The notes: generated by a model from the sequence alone, not told the origin. A stretch of DNA of 64,000 bases from Acheta domesticus (GCA_031308135.1 JAHLJT010008756.1:64882232-64946231), one strand, 5' to 3'; shown: positions 1-10,990, counted from the first letter of the stretch. Program-made: numbers and translations.

Positions 1-891
1 TATTTTGAAATTGATTTGCAGCTTCATGTAACTTTTTCAGAGTTCTAAATAAACATAAATATTTATAAAAACAAATGGTAGCATACTAAAAAATGCTATT
101 GCAACAAGTGAATTTTGTTAGACAAATATGAAATAGTACTTTTTATTTTTGAAAAATATTGATTAAAGGATCATAAATTTTTGTAAAAGTATTCCGCTCT
201 GTCAACGTATTTAACGTATGTTTCTGCAACTTAAGATAAAGAGTTTCCTTAGTAAGTCGAGACAAATATTTCGAATTTCTATTCAAAATTGTAGGATTAA
301 GAAAATCAAAGTTATGATCTGTATCTAATCTATGTTTAGTTAAAGAATTTTGTTTCTGTTCTATCTACCTAATATTATATTTATGTTCTCGAATGCGTTC
401 TTTTAATTTTCTGCAAGTTTGTCCAACATAACAACTATTACATTGTAAACATTTTATGGAGTAAACTACTCCTTTTGATTCCAATTTAGATACAGGATCT
501 TTTATATGTTTTATGAATAAATTTTTGTTCAAAACTGAATTTCGTATTTTAATATTATATTGTTCCAAAAATTTTTGTTCAAGATTATAACTGATTGATG
601 GAATAAATGGTAAAGAAATAAATTGACAATTTTGTGAAATGTTTGTAATAGACTGGGAATATGCCATTTTACTTAATTTAGCACAAATTAAACGTGTAAT
701 ATATTTTAAAGGATGACTATTCCTTAGTAATAATATTTTTCAAAAATAAATAGAACTATTTCATATTTGTCTAACAAAATTCACTTGTTGCAATAGCATT
801 TTTTAGTATGCTACCATTTGTTTTTATAAATATTTATGTTTATTTAGAACTCTGAAAAAGTTACATGAAGCTGCAAATCAATTTCAAAATA
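1..891. mobile_element. Penelope-like element, inverted pair with shared 3' ends
   Basis: Positions 1-161 are an inverted copy of 731-891 with only scattered mismatches (base 1 pairs with base 891). The left arm holds the end and 3' flank of a minus-strand reading frame. The right arm holds the last codons and 3' flank of the same element on the plus strand. The result is two copies joined 5' to 5' with their 3' tails pointing outwards. Penelope-like elements are known to carry terminal repeats in inverted orientation, which would explain this. The left arm is still matching at base 1, so the element runs off the window. Confidence 0.75.
143..745 (-). pseudogene. Penelope-like element C-terminus, GIY-YIG endonuclease domain, broken
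   Basis: The frame is open from about 745 to an amber stop at 365-367, then continues in the same frame to a stop at 143-145. In the open part from the Met at 667, residues 66-69 read GVVY and 79-84 read CYVGQT, the GIY and YIG signatures, with a CxxC pair at 73-76 between them and a basic helix (RKLKERIREHK) after them. Beyond the stop the frame still reads like this domain, with a TDHNFDF segment and a LNRNSKYLSRLTKETLYLKL segment. GIY-YIG domains cut target DNA in Penelope-like retroelements, where they follow the reverse transcriptase. The reverse transcriptase is absent: the copy is cut off at the inversion joint near 745. With an internal stop and no reverse transcriptase it cannot be functional. 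Confidence 0.8.
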
Positions 892-1250
892 TTTACAATT
901 TGAGGTGGCTTTGAATAAATATTTAATCAATTGTTATCAATAAGGAAGGAAACAAACATAATTATTTCAACTAAAGATTTATACGCAAATTCATGGATGC
1001 AGATTTCTTGTAAGTTGTATTTTATATTTTATAATTTGTTTTTGTAACAATAGATTTTGTTAAAAAATATCATCTACATTAGATCAAAATGAAATAATGT
1101 TCTGTATTATATTTTATTATATTGTTTTAATAGACCTTGATGATGAAGGCAATTGACCTTTGAAACGTTGGGACATTTGTAAAATAAAAATATGTTATTT
1201 TGAGTCTGCCTACAAATTATTGGACTTTCAAAAGGATGAATATCTAACTT
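892..1250 (+). mobile_element. Probable 3' tail of the plus-strand Penelope-like copy
   Basis: AT-rich DNA continuing from the right arm of the inverted pair. At 1136-1166 it contains TTGATGA, a short stem AAGG/CCTT with loop 1050-1056-equivalent bases at 1150-1156, and TGAAACG. This is the layout of the hammerhead-like motifs known from Penelope-like terminal repeats, with the first core base changed from C to T. The tail probably ends near 1230-1250. Assignment to the element is by adjacency and motif only. Confidence 0.45.
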
Positions 1251-2190
1251 TCCTCTAAGTAACTAACGAGAACAGATCAACACCGTTTTCTAAATCCATT
1301 TCATTATAGAGATCATGTTCGTTAAATTCCTTTGGGTTTCTTCAATTTTGACGTAGATTTTTGTTTTTGTTAGTAATTTTATATTTTTTTATTACAGAAC
1401 ATTAAAATCCAAATTAACAACTATTAAATGTCGACATGATGTCTACATTATGATAATTAAAATATACTTTTCGTAAGTTTTAATGACTTGTAGAAAGCAA
1501 TATTTGAAGTAATACGATTAATGACCGAATAACAAACTTTTGCACATAAAATTTAAATATAACATGAAAACCATACTTCATTAACTTTCTGGATTGTTTA
1601 CCAATGATATGTAGATATTTAATGCAGATTTTTATAATTATGTTTATGTAATATATCTGAATGAAATACATATCTTCATTTGATATACGTCTGTTATTGT
1701 TTGGTCTGTAATTTTATCATCTCGAGTATCTTTACTGACGTTAACGCGTAACTACTAGTGTTTGATAAAATGTCCCAAAAGAGTGAGAGAAGATGATTCA
1801 TACAATGCATTATTTTTCTTAATATAATTAGGGAATGTGGTTGTCGATGTCAATAATTAGAGTGTCAGTCAGCTGTTGTACCTCTGGTTAGTCTATCCAA
1901 GCGATTTGAGCGACTTATATCAAACAGAAAATAATGAGCCAACTCTCGTTATTAAATCCTATTTGAATAAACAGAATTTTGTTCTGCGTGACATGTACTG
2001 TTTATTTAGCGTGATTAACTGTATATTTTTTACGTTTATTAAATAAAAAATATGTGAAAGAAAGACTTTGACGCTCGTAATATTTCTTTGAACCACAGAT
2101 CCAACAAATATACTTTGAACGAATGAATTGTATACCCATTACATTTTATTGTACCTAAGAACGTGTATTTATCTATTGATTCAACTTATT
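1251..2190. other. AT-rich DNA, nothing recognised
   Basis: No coding, repeat or RNA signature could be supported here. Short open frames of about 60 codons are at chance level for this composition. Confidence 0.6.
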
Positions 2191-2194
2191 GACC

Positions 2195-2480
2195 GTCAAG
2201 GATGGCTCATGGGCAGTGTACTGGCTTCCCGTAGTGTAATCCCGGATTCGATTCTCGGTCGAAGCAAAAATAAGAGTTGTAGCTTTCCTTTAAAATCGCC
2301 TCGGTTTCTGTAGCTGTAGCTGTGTGACGAAAAAAGCTTTTGCAGGCGGAGTTCGCTAGTTGCGGTGAAGGGAAATACGTCATGTTCGCCACATGTCTAC
2401 CTTATCTTCCAAGCGTGGGAATTTAATTAAGTCGAGGCTTGGGGGACACAGCGAGCTAGACGGCAAAGTCGGAAAATTGA
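2195..2480 (+). mobile_element. Putative tRNA-derived SINE
   Basis: The stretch near 2242-2262 reads like a tRNA T-arm region (GGATTCGATTCTCGG), matching the pol III B box GGTTCGANTCC with few changes. An A-box-like GGCTCATGGGC lies upstream near 2203. The body to about 2480 is distinctly more GC-rich than its flanks. I did not see a second copy in the window, so the ends are estimates. Confidence 0.35.
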
Positions 2481-2909
2481 CCAACATGACAAATACATAC
2501 ATTCTACTTATTGAATTTGGATGTAAGAGTAGAAATTTCGCCCAAGAGTGCACCTTGGTTAGAAAAGTAAATACATAATAAGAATCCGTTGGTAGGGAAT
2601 ATAAAACAGAATTTTGTACAACAATGAATACGAGTTTTCCTGGATCGAAGAACGAAAAAAATAGTTAGTTGAAGCTCAGATTTCATAGCGTGAGGATTAT
2701 TTCGGAATTACGGGGTGCGTGCTCGAGTTTAGACTTGGTATATTTTTGTAATCGAAAGTAGAGACTTGTAAAATTTTCGGAGATACAGTTCAGAACTTTA
2801 ACTTTGTTTTTCGCAAGTGAAAGTGGAATATAGAAACATTTTTGGTGAAGCCGTGCACTGACTTGGATTATTTTCATACCGATAGGGAGGAACTTTTAAG
2901 AAACTTGTC

Positions 2910-3100
2910 AACTTTAATTAGTTTTCACCAGTGACGAAGGTGAAGCACCAGGCTAATGAACTTGTAATTATTTTGTCGAACAAGGCAAGGACTTTAATTA
3001 TTTTACAAATAGATCGGGATATGTAAATAACTGTAGAACTGTTTATTTGAACTTTAATTATTTTCACCAGTGCTGATGGTGATATGGCAGGCTAGTGCAA
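2910..3100. repeat. Direct repeat pair, about 48 bp, spaced 142 bp
   Basis: Two copies begin near 2911 and 3052. Each starts AACTTTAATTA, continues with TTTTCACCAGTG, and ends with CAGGCTA(A/G)TG. Inside each copy CACC and GGTG can pair as a short hairpin. No gene or element is recognised around them. Confidence 0.5.
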
Positions 3101-3738
3101 GCAGCTTCGGGCGCATGAATAACCGATTCAATTAGTAATACGCGGGTAGGCATCTGCATGGACGCATATGACTAGGGCGTTACGTGAATGGGAGTGACTT
3201 CGTAGCGTGTCGCAAGATTCAAGATAGAAGGTATCAAGACTAGAGCTGGTAACCGGTCGGTCGGAGGTGATGATGTGGAGATACGCGGCGTCCGAGCGAA
3301 GCATCAAACGATACAACGGGAGGAGAGCTCAGGTTAACATTCGTACGAACAATTATTTTATTTTTCATGGTCATGACCAAAGTCAATGATTTTTAAAGAA
3401 TGTTGTTTCGAATCAAATGAAATCTTTGGTTATAATACATTCAAACTGTTCTAGTGCTAAAGAAAGTACAAAAAAACTTGGTTATTATTGCGCAATCTGG
3501 CACATCATTAAAATAACTTTCAGGTTTGTCGTTTTCCCTATGGAAGCGAGTCGACAGTGGGCAGATTGTGGTTGAACGATGAGGTAAGCCGAATTGTGCC
3601 CCTTGCATATTCGAACCCATGACAGAAGCACAACATGTGAATAAAGAGATATATTTTGAATTTGATACGTTTCAATAGTTTTTTTAATAATTAATAATTA
3701 ATAAAGAAACCACTGTTTCAATATAAACATGTATATAC
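3101..3738. other. Mixed-composition DNA, nothing recognised
   Basis: 3100-3320 is moderately GC-rich and the rest is AT-rich. No reading frame, RNA gene or repeat could be supported. Confidence 0.5.
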
Positions 3739-4210
3739 AGAATGCCCGGGGAGGAAACGTCCAAACATCGAAAATAAGCTCTTAAAACGATTCTAAGCAT
3801 ATTTTGTCTAATAAACTACGTGGATATTCCGAATGGTTGGGCCGCAATGAGCACATCAAAATTTGGTTTGAAAAAATGATTTGTAGGCAAAAATTTGCAT
3901 TATGGAACCATAGAAACACTCCAAAAACATGTTAATTGTTTATTATTTACAAAAGAAATTAATATATTTGCTCAGGCAAAAAAATATATTAATTTATTTT
4001 GTAAATAATAAACAACTTGTATGTTCCTGGAGTGTTTATATGCTTCTATAAAGTAAATTTTTGCCTAGAAATCAATTTTTCAAACCAACTTTTGAGTGCT
4101 TATTGCGGCTCAACCATTCGGAATATCCACGTAGTTTATTAGACAAAATATGCTTAGAATTGTCTTAAGAGCTTATTTTCGAAGTTTCGACGTTTCCTCT
4201 TGAACATTCT
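3739..4210. mobile_element. Foldback (palindromic) MITE, 472 bp
   Basis: The whole segment is a near-perfect inverted repeat. It begins AGAATG and ends CATTCT. The left arm (3739-3960) and right arm (3988-4210) contain the same blocks in reverse, including the blocks around ACTACGTGGATATTCCGAAT (left, 3815-3834) and its complement (right, 4117-4136). The apex lies near 3970. There is no coding content, so it would be a non-autonomous element mobilised in trans. Target duplications are not clear (flanks TATAC and ATTAC). I cannot assign a superfamily. Confidence 0.75.
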
Positions 4211-4239
4211 ATTACATTTTTGCTGGCCCCGAGCTTCCA

Positions 4240-4741
4240 GATATTACCTCACCTGCTTAGAGATGTGCAGAATCTGCAATTAAATGGGAATGAGAGAGGC
4301 AGAGAGTGGCAGAGACAGACAGGGACTGGGTGAGGGTGGGAGGGAGAGACAGTGAGAAAGGGGAAAGAAGGAGATGAAGGGCAGAACAACGTCTGCCCGG
4401 TTTTCCTAGTAAAAGAGAAAACGTACGTTTTGCAATGATATTCCTTTAATCGGGAACTACCGAGCCGTAACATTATCGCACAATATCTATATAGGATCAT
4501 TACACCTATTGGGCAGACGGCCTCCGGCGACCAGTGTTGTCCTCTCGTCCTCGCCCGCGTTCTCCACGACCTCGTTTCTCCGAGTAGCCCCTTCCTCGCG
4601 CAGTAATGCATTTACTACTGAGTGTTTACGTCCGTAAGGATGCGCGAGTAGCCTCTAAAGCGTGTCAATTTATCCTCGCAGGTAATCCTCGCGCTTAGTG
4701 TAATTGCCCTGGACGGTTTAGCAGGACGCCGGCGCCTCTCC

Positions 4742-4786
<45 letters not shown>

Positions 4787-5310
4787 ATGCAGTCGACGCT
4801 CTGGTCCGCGCAGACAACGGCGTTCGCGTCCCCGACTACATTAACGAACGAAACTAAATTATGAAATATAGACCGGGCCAGCCTAAGCCGCCGAAGCGGG
4901 AGCGGTATCCGAGATGTCACCGAATCGGTGCGGGTGTTAAAATGTGTTTTCCCCTCGTTTCCGGAGGATTAGGGGACCCGGTCTCATAAAGGTTTCCGGA
5001 CACAAATCCCGTTGCGAAAATGTCTGCAAATTTTAATGCCCTTAATTTCCCCGGCGGAGGCGGTGGAGCGGCGGAGTTAGAGGTGGAGGCGAATGTGGAG
5101 GTGGCGGAGGTGCAGATGGCAGAAGGGGAGGTGGCGGCGGAGGAGGGGAAGTGATGGATGACGGGAGGCTGCGGATGGGTGATGGAGGAGGGGAGAGAGG
5201 GGAGATGGCGGAGGAGGACTGGGCTGGTAAGCTATGAGTTTATCGCCGGCAAGTGCCGCTGAGCGCGCTGTGAGTCGCGAGGAGATGACGCTTCCAAGAC
5301 ACACAATTAA
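4240..5310. other. CpG-dense GC island with a CA microsatellite
   Basis: GC content rises sharply after about 4240 and CpG is not depleted. The island includes a (CA)n tract (4742-4786), a non-repetitive core at 4860-5060 with TTAAAATG and AATTTTAATGCCCTTAA segments, and a GGCGGAGGTG-type purine-rich stretch (5040-5230). Open frames on both strands follow composition and show no domain. It could be promoter or enhancer DNA, but no transcription start can be shown. Confidence 0.5.
4742..4786. repeat. (CA)n microsatellite
   Basis: About 20 uninterrupted CA units after a CTACACATA lead-in. Confidence 0.95.
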
Positions 5311-5895
5311 GAAGGCGATTATTTCTCAAATATCTTCTCATTTCGCCTCTTTTCGTATTCTCGGTCACAATGGCGCGCCGCTTGGTGCCTTTTCTGTTTT
5401 TCTTTACGGTACTCCTTTCGGGTCACCATATCACAGAATCCCATTTTTTCGTTCTTTCGCACATCTGTAGTGTTTCTCGATATCTTTTCCGCAAATTCTA
5501 TACTTCGTTTCTATTCATTTTCATTAACTAACGTATTCTCCTAATGTTTTCTACCCTTTCTGCATGTTATTTTCATTGTATTTTCTCTAGAATAATATTT
5601 ATCAGCAATATATCTCTTAACGCTACATCTAATGTTCTCTTCACGAGTTCAATATTTTTCTTTCTTCATCGCTTTATTCCTCTCTCCTAACTTTTTACCC
5701 ACTCCCTTAAAACTTGCCCTCTCCCATCTTTTATTTCTCGTTTTCTTCCTCTGTATTATAACGCGATATGTTCTCTCTTGATTCTTCCTATCGTTCATCT
5801 TTGTATTCTTCATCTCTTCCGATATTCACCTATTCTTTGTTACGTTTTTCTCCTGCTCTTTTCCTCTCATAATAATCTTAATTTATTCTAACTCA
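5311..5895. other. Pyrimidine-rich spacer, nothing recognised
   Basis: Long runs of T and C on the plus strand with frequent TTCTC and TCTTTT words. No feature can be supported. Confidence 0.5.
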
Positions 5896-6306
5896 GACTT
5901 ATCGTTCTTCAACTCCCTTTTCGTCTTTCGGTTTCTCTCTCCCTCCCTGCGCACCACCCCACGGAGCAGTTTCGTTCGAGCACATTCTCCTCGTCCTTCG
6001 CGTCCTCCCACATGTGCAATTCGCTACCCCTTCGCCTCCTGAGTCGACGCCTCCGCAACGAGCCGCCCCATTACAATCCGCGAGGGTTAGCGGAGGGCGG
6101 TGACTGGACGGTGGGGGCGGGGACGGCGTAGGTGGCATGGCGGCGAGGGAGGCGGGGGTGGGGTAGTGGCGGAGAGCGGGAGCGAGGCAGTGGGGACGGG
6201 CCAGTGAAGGCGGGGCAGCGGAGCGGGAAACCGGGGGCAGGGAAACGAGGAAAGCTGGAGAAGCGTGGGCGGCGGTGGCGACGGGATGGCGGGTAAGCGG
6301 GTGTGC

Positions 6307-6438
6307 GGCGGGGGCTGCGGGGGCTGCGGGGGCTGCGGGGGCGGCGGGGGCGGCGGGGGCGGCGGGGGCGGCGGGGGCGGCGGGGGGCGGCGGGGGCGGC
6401 GGGGGCGGCGGGGGCGGCGGGGGCGGCGGGGGCGGCGG
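6307..6438. repeat. G-rich hexamer tandem repeat, G-quadruplex-prone
   Basis: Starts with GGGGCT units and passes into about 20 GGGGGC(G)-type units. Runs of four to six G recur every six bases for some 130 bp. This pattern is able to form G-quadruplexes on the plus strand and i-motifs on the minus strand. Confidence 0.9.
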
Positions 6439-6662
6439 GGCTTGTGCGACGAGGCTTGTGCGGCGAGGCTTGTGCGGCGAGGCTTGTGCGGCGAGGCTTG
6501 TGCGGCGAGGCTTGTGCGGCGAGGCTTGTGCGGCGAGGCTTGTGCGGCGAGGCTTGTGCGGCGAGGCTTGTGCGGCGAGGCTTGTGCGGCGAGGCTTGTG
6601 CGGCGAGGCTTGTGCGGCGAGGCTTGTGCGGCGAGGCTTGTGCGGCGAGGCTTATGCGGCGA
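6439..6662. repeat. 15-bp minisatellite, about 15 copies
   Basis: The unit GGCTTGTGCGGCGAG repeats about 15 times with only two variants: GCGACG in the first unit and CTTATGC in the last. Because 15 is divisible by three and the unit has no stop codon on either strand, all overlapping frames stay open. That accounts for the 165-312 codon open frames across it. Confidence 0.95.
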
Positions 6663-8004
6663 TTGCGGCGGCGGGCACAGCCACCTTGGCGCCGGAGGCG
6701 AGGAAAAGAGCAGGAGCAGCGCCAAGGGGATTCCCCCAGCTGCGCATCCCCTCCTTCCCCCTCCGCTCACCACACGCGCGACTTTTGCGAGGGATCTTAA
6801 TCTCGCTCTAATTCCCCTTCCCCTTGAATACACTCGCGCGCGCCAGCAGGTTACCAATCGCGCGGCGCCTCGTTCAGTCTTACTCCCTCTCGCTCTCTCC
6901 TCCCCTTGCGCCATTGCACGTATTTTGTCTGTCTTCTTTTCACACCATTTCTCCTCCTTCGCCGCCGCAGTGGCAGTCGCCGACACTGCTTTTGCCCCGG
7001 AATCTCCTGATATCGCAGTTGCTTTCGCTACAGTGAATGCGGTCCTCAGAGTTACTGTGCCACCGACCCGAGCACCACATGGACACCATTTATGTCACCG
7101 CAATAGCCATCTTGTCACTCCGTCACCACGCCTCCCCGCTACCAAATCAACTCACCATCCTGCATCCTCGCTCTCCCCGAACTCTGCCACCTCGCCTTTC
7201 TGATTACACAACCACACTGTTCCCGCCTTTCTTTCAACCCTGCAAACCCCGTCTCCCAACTCACCACCCCCTTCATTCTGCCATCTCGCCACCCCACGCC
7301 CGCCACCCACCACCCATCACCCCGTTTCTCCTCCACCCCGTCACCCCAAACGCTGCCCACCCTTTCGTGCCTGATATTTCCTCGTCATCTCAGCCATCGT
7401 GCTTTCCTTCTGCCATCTCCCAGCCGCCATCCCCACTGCTCAATCACGACCACCGGAAACCAACTTCCTAACCATCGCGTCACTTCAGGCGCTGCCGTCT
7501 CTGACTTCAACGCCTTCCTCACCATCCTTTGCCAACATTCCGCTCCCTGTACGCAAGCTGCATGAGCTGAAATCTACGCTTAGTGGTCATCGTCAGACCC
7601 ATGGTCTCTTTCCCCTGCCTCTCTCGCTGTTCTTTTCGCCCCTAATGGACATTCCTAGCCGTCCATTCAGGCTCCTCTCATTCTCTGTATATCCGTAACT
7701 CCGTTATGAAGGTGCCGCTTCAACTCTCATCCCCGCCTCTGCCGTGCGTCTGACGCTTCCCACACCTCCGGTGAGACAGCCGCACACATCATTTGCGCCA
7801 CACCCACTCCCCACCATGGCCGTCACAGTTCCAATTGTCGCCACTCGCCTTCCTCGCCTCCACCGTTCCCCTTAGCACCACCCACCGAGCTCCTTCCCCA
7901 TCCCCCGCCACCGTCTCCATCGCAGCCTCCCGCTAGATATGGCTGCGATATCGCGCGTACGTGTCTTCTCCCGGTATGACGGCAACCTCATAGCTACAGC
8001 TGCT

Positions 8005-8062
8005 GAAGCTTAATGGGTTCTAATTATCATTAAACCATCTAAATGCTAATTAATGCGCCTAT
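8005..8062. promoter_or_regulatory. Cluster of homeodomain-type TAAT sites inside GC island
   Basis: Within about 50 bp: TTAATGG (8010), TAATTATCATTAA (8021-8033) and GCTAATTAATGC (8045-8056), followed by AATGCGCC. The surrounding DNA is strongly GC-rich, so this short AT-rich block stands out. Palindromic TAATTA pairs are classic homeodomain dimer sites. Enhancer function is inference. Confidence 0.3.
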
Positions 8063-9015
8063 TTTCACGATGAACAGTGGCTAGATTCCACCCTGGGGGG
8101 TACGCAAATGAAGCGGGCCGGGGGGCGTAGCCGTAATGGCCGACCCCCCCTTCGCGGGCCCTTCGCGCGCCAGGCCCCTGGAGACGGCCGGAGATGGCCG
8201 AGGCGGCACCGCCACGTCGACGCCTCCCGTTTTTCTTCTGTCTCCACCGTCATTAAAGCTACTAGGGCGGAAAGCCTACCCCTCTTAGAGAAGCTACGCT
8301 TTAGATATATAAAGGAGCCAGAAGCCAAAATCCCAAAGTGCTTATACTACACTAAAAGGCTATCCTGTTACAGGCTTTGCTGGCTAATAAAAGAGGGCAA
8401 TTAATTGTTACGATGACCTTATTTACTCTGGCGGCGGAGCTGGAGTAGCTCTCCGAGGAGCGGGCGGCAGCTTGAAGCTGCTTCTCGACTTCTTGACTTT
8501 CTTCATCCGGCGGAGTTTTGAATGGACTCTAAAGTCTAACGCGAAGCTCTTTACAAGGCCCGTTCCGGAGCGATGGCGCCGGCAACAAGTGCACAGCGCC
8601 CCTGGCGGGCGAGGGTGGAGGTAGAGAGATGGGCGGAGGTGGGATGCTGCTGGACGGTGCGAGAAGTCGAAGTATCGGTCGAGGTTTAGTTTGTAGTGCA
8701 CGGCCGTATGTGTTTTTCCGGCAGAGCAATATACACCCTGTTTCGAGGTATCAAACATGGTTGTGATAATTACTATCGTAATTCGGTTGATGTAGAGCAA
8801 ATACGGACGTGACTCAAGTTAACAGATGGAGCCTATAGACGCGGTTGATAACCTAGTGAGCCATATTTTTATGGAATCTGTAGCCGTCTTATAAGAAATG
8901 TCTTCCTTTCAATCTGTCTTTACAAATTGCAAGTTCAACTAAATAAATCATGCTCCTCAATAAACTATTTCTGGCAATACGATGAATGACGAAAATGGTT
9001 TGCGATCTGGATTTT

Positions 9016-9235
9016 CTGTTTCTCTCTCTCTCTCTCTTTACTCTCTTTACTCTCTTTGTTTCTCTCTTCATCCCACTTTTCTTTTTCCTTTTTTATCTTT
9101 CTTTTCTCTAACATTTTTTTCTCACTTTATCTCTTTCTCTCTTTTGTCTCTGTTGTCTCTCTCTTCTCGTACTCTCTCCCTTTATCTCCCACTTTCTCTT
9201 TTCTCCCTTTTTCATTCTCTCCGGCTCTCTGTCTT
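9016..9235. repeat. Polypyrimidine tract, TC-rich
   Basis: About 220 bp with very few purines on the plus strand, built of TCTC, TTTCTC and TTTC words. Open frames here translate to Ser/Leu/Phe runs and are low-complexity. Confidence 0.85.
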
Positions 9236-9560
9236 ATGTTCAAATGCATTTCTTTCTGAAGACCCCAGGCTCCTTTAGTGGAGGTTTGCGTTCGTCGCGC
9301 TATTGCGTGGTAGTGATATCGACGCAGGGCACTGATTCCATGAAGGAAAAGTCAAAAGGATGCTTTTCGAAATTTCAACAGTTTGCCGTTCCACAAATAA
9401 AATGCAGAAAATAATCGTGTCCAAGACTTCAGCTGTAGTTGATTAAATATCCAATCGCTTTTCCAGTCGTGGAGGTTTGGTGGTATTAAATAGTTAATTT
9501 TAACATGACCAGGGATCTATTTGACTTACTTATTAATGTGTAGGTTTTTTTTCGGTTGAT
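9236..9560. other. Unique DNA, nothing recognised
   Basis: Average composition with no supported feature. Confidence 0.5.
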
Positions 9561-9564
9561 TTTT

Positions 9565-9668
9565 AACATGTGTTCACTCTTTGCAAGCTGCTATGGGTGA
9601 ATTTGTGTGGTTATTAACATGTTTGGATTTGATTCAGGCTGCTGTAGGTGATTTTGTGTGGTTATTAT
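9565..9668. repeat. Two-copy tandem duplication, 51-bp period
   Basis: Two adjacent copies share GCTGCTATGGGTGAATTTGT-like and GTGTGGTTATTA blocks. The first block starts at 9587 and the second at 9638, with about six differences. Confidence 0.7.
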
Positions 9669-9669
9669 G

Positions 9670-10350
9670 ACCGGAAAGTCGTCCGTGCAATGTAGATTGG
9701 TGATCCACCTTTACCTCCATTTCGTCTCTGGTCAGTTGGTTTACTACATCAGGGTTGAAACTTCACATAATTGCTGTCGGAATATGAGGAATATAAGCAT
9801 TAATATTTAAAAAAGAACTATTATAATAAGTACACTTTACGAATACATAATACGCATCTAGAAGAAACACTCTGAACTTGCTAGGCTCCGAAAATATATT
9901 TTTGCACATTTCTGTGTTGAGGGGTATATTATAATGAAGAACAATCATGTATTCTTATGGCATAAGTTTTAAATTGGTTTGTTGTACATTACAGCCAGTA
10001 AAACGTTTATAACTTTAAATATTGAGGTGTATTAATACTGTTTCCTATTATTGCAGATATATTTAGCGTATATAGAATTCGTACAAGTGTCTTATTAGTA
10101 ATGTTTTTCTTAATATTAATGCTTGTGCTTCTAACATTAGTAATGTAATGTAGAAGTCGGTCGGAGTCAGAGAAGTATTGTTTCACCAGAAGATAATAAA
10201 AAATCAATAAAATGGGTCTTAAAATGAAAGAAACCGTAGATAAAGAGAGAATTTGTTGTGTAAGTCATAATTCTCATTTTGCAATGTAACATAATTCTTG
10301 TTTGTCTCTACTTCAAATATATAAATTGCTAGGAGAATGTACATCCTCCA
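9670..10350. other. AT-rich DNA, nothing recognised
   Basis: No supported coding or repeat feature. Confidence 0.5.
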
Positions 10351-10355
10351 TTCGG

Positions 10356-10640
10356 GTAATTATTGACAGGTTTGAAGAGGGAAAGTCAGTGAAAAATTTG
10401 GCGAAAAATGCACAAGTTTCTAATTAAACGATTATCTGATTTTCTGAAGTCTCAGAAAATAGAGGAAAAACTGTAAGAGCAAAAATTAGTATTAGACTAA
10501 AAATTAACATGATATCAGGTCATCAACTACTAAAACGTGTTTGTGTTGTAATTATTATCATTCTAGAAATTCCAGGCGAAAATAATTCATTAATCGAGTA
10601 CGTCGACAAAACGGAGACGAATATTGAATATAAAACTTGT
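10356..10640 (+). pseudogene. Possible CENP-B/pogo-type HTH transposase remnant
   Basis: The plus frame from 10356 reads FEEGKSVKNLAKNAQVS, then a stop, then TII. This resembles the first helix-turn-helix of pogo/Tigger transposases and CENP-B, where a LEEGxSVxxLAKxxxVSxSTI pattern binds the element ends. Two stops interrupt it, and the rest of the frame to the stop near 10640 is not recognisable. No catalytic DDE region is present. The match is short, so this is tentative. Confidence 0.4.
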
Positions 10641-10956
10641 TAGGGAAGTATGGGGGGAAAAGAAGGCATAACTGGAAAGAAAAATATGCTTTGTCAAACA
10701 TGGTGTGAGTTAATATTTGTGTATAATTTAATATAATATAATAAACTCACTTGAAAAGTTAGGTCATGAGTCATATGGCTTAGCTAACCCAGCATACTAC
10801 GCGCGAACGCCTGTGTTCTTAAATACATAAAGTCTAATCAGAAAACACACTCTACTATTTGAGATGAGCACTATCATCGCCAGTCATTACGGTATAATAA
10901 ATGACACTCATTCTGTTTGATAACGTACTTGTATGAATTGTTTTACTTTGCAGTAC

Positions 10957-10990
10957 CTGATGATGGGAACACGACAGGTTCTCGAAACGT
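10957..10990 (+). ncRNA. Candidate hammerhead ribozyme core (Penelope-type)
   Basis: CTGATGA (10957-10963) is followed by a 6-bp stem GGGAAC/GTTCTC (10965-10970 with 10978-10983, one G-U pair), a 7-base loop and GAAAC (10984-10988). This is the order and spacing of the catalytic core of a hammerhead ribozyme: CUGANGA, stem II, GAAA. Stems I and III are short or unclear, as in the minimal type I ribozymes of Penelope-like elements. Related but more decayed motifs lie at 1136, 15312 and 24877. No cleavage is shown. Confidence 0.45.

Larger units (their letters stand above)
5896..8830. other. Large CpG-dense GC island
   Basis: Nearly 3 kb of GC-rich, CpG-dense DNA carrying two tandem repeats (6307-6662), a pyrimidine-rich CCACC-type stretch (7050-7960), a homeodomain-type site cluster (8005-8060) and further GC-rich DNA to 8830. 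Several open frames over 100 codons exist on both strands at once, which argues that composition rather than coding keeps them open. Confidence 0.55.

Noticed and set aside
6087..7203. Open frames of 299, 312, 178 and 165 codons as genes
   Set aside because: They lie on both strands across a stop-free 15-bp minisatellite and GGGGCGGC repeat. The translated parts outside the repeat show no domain.
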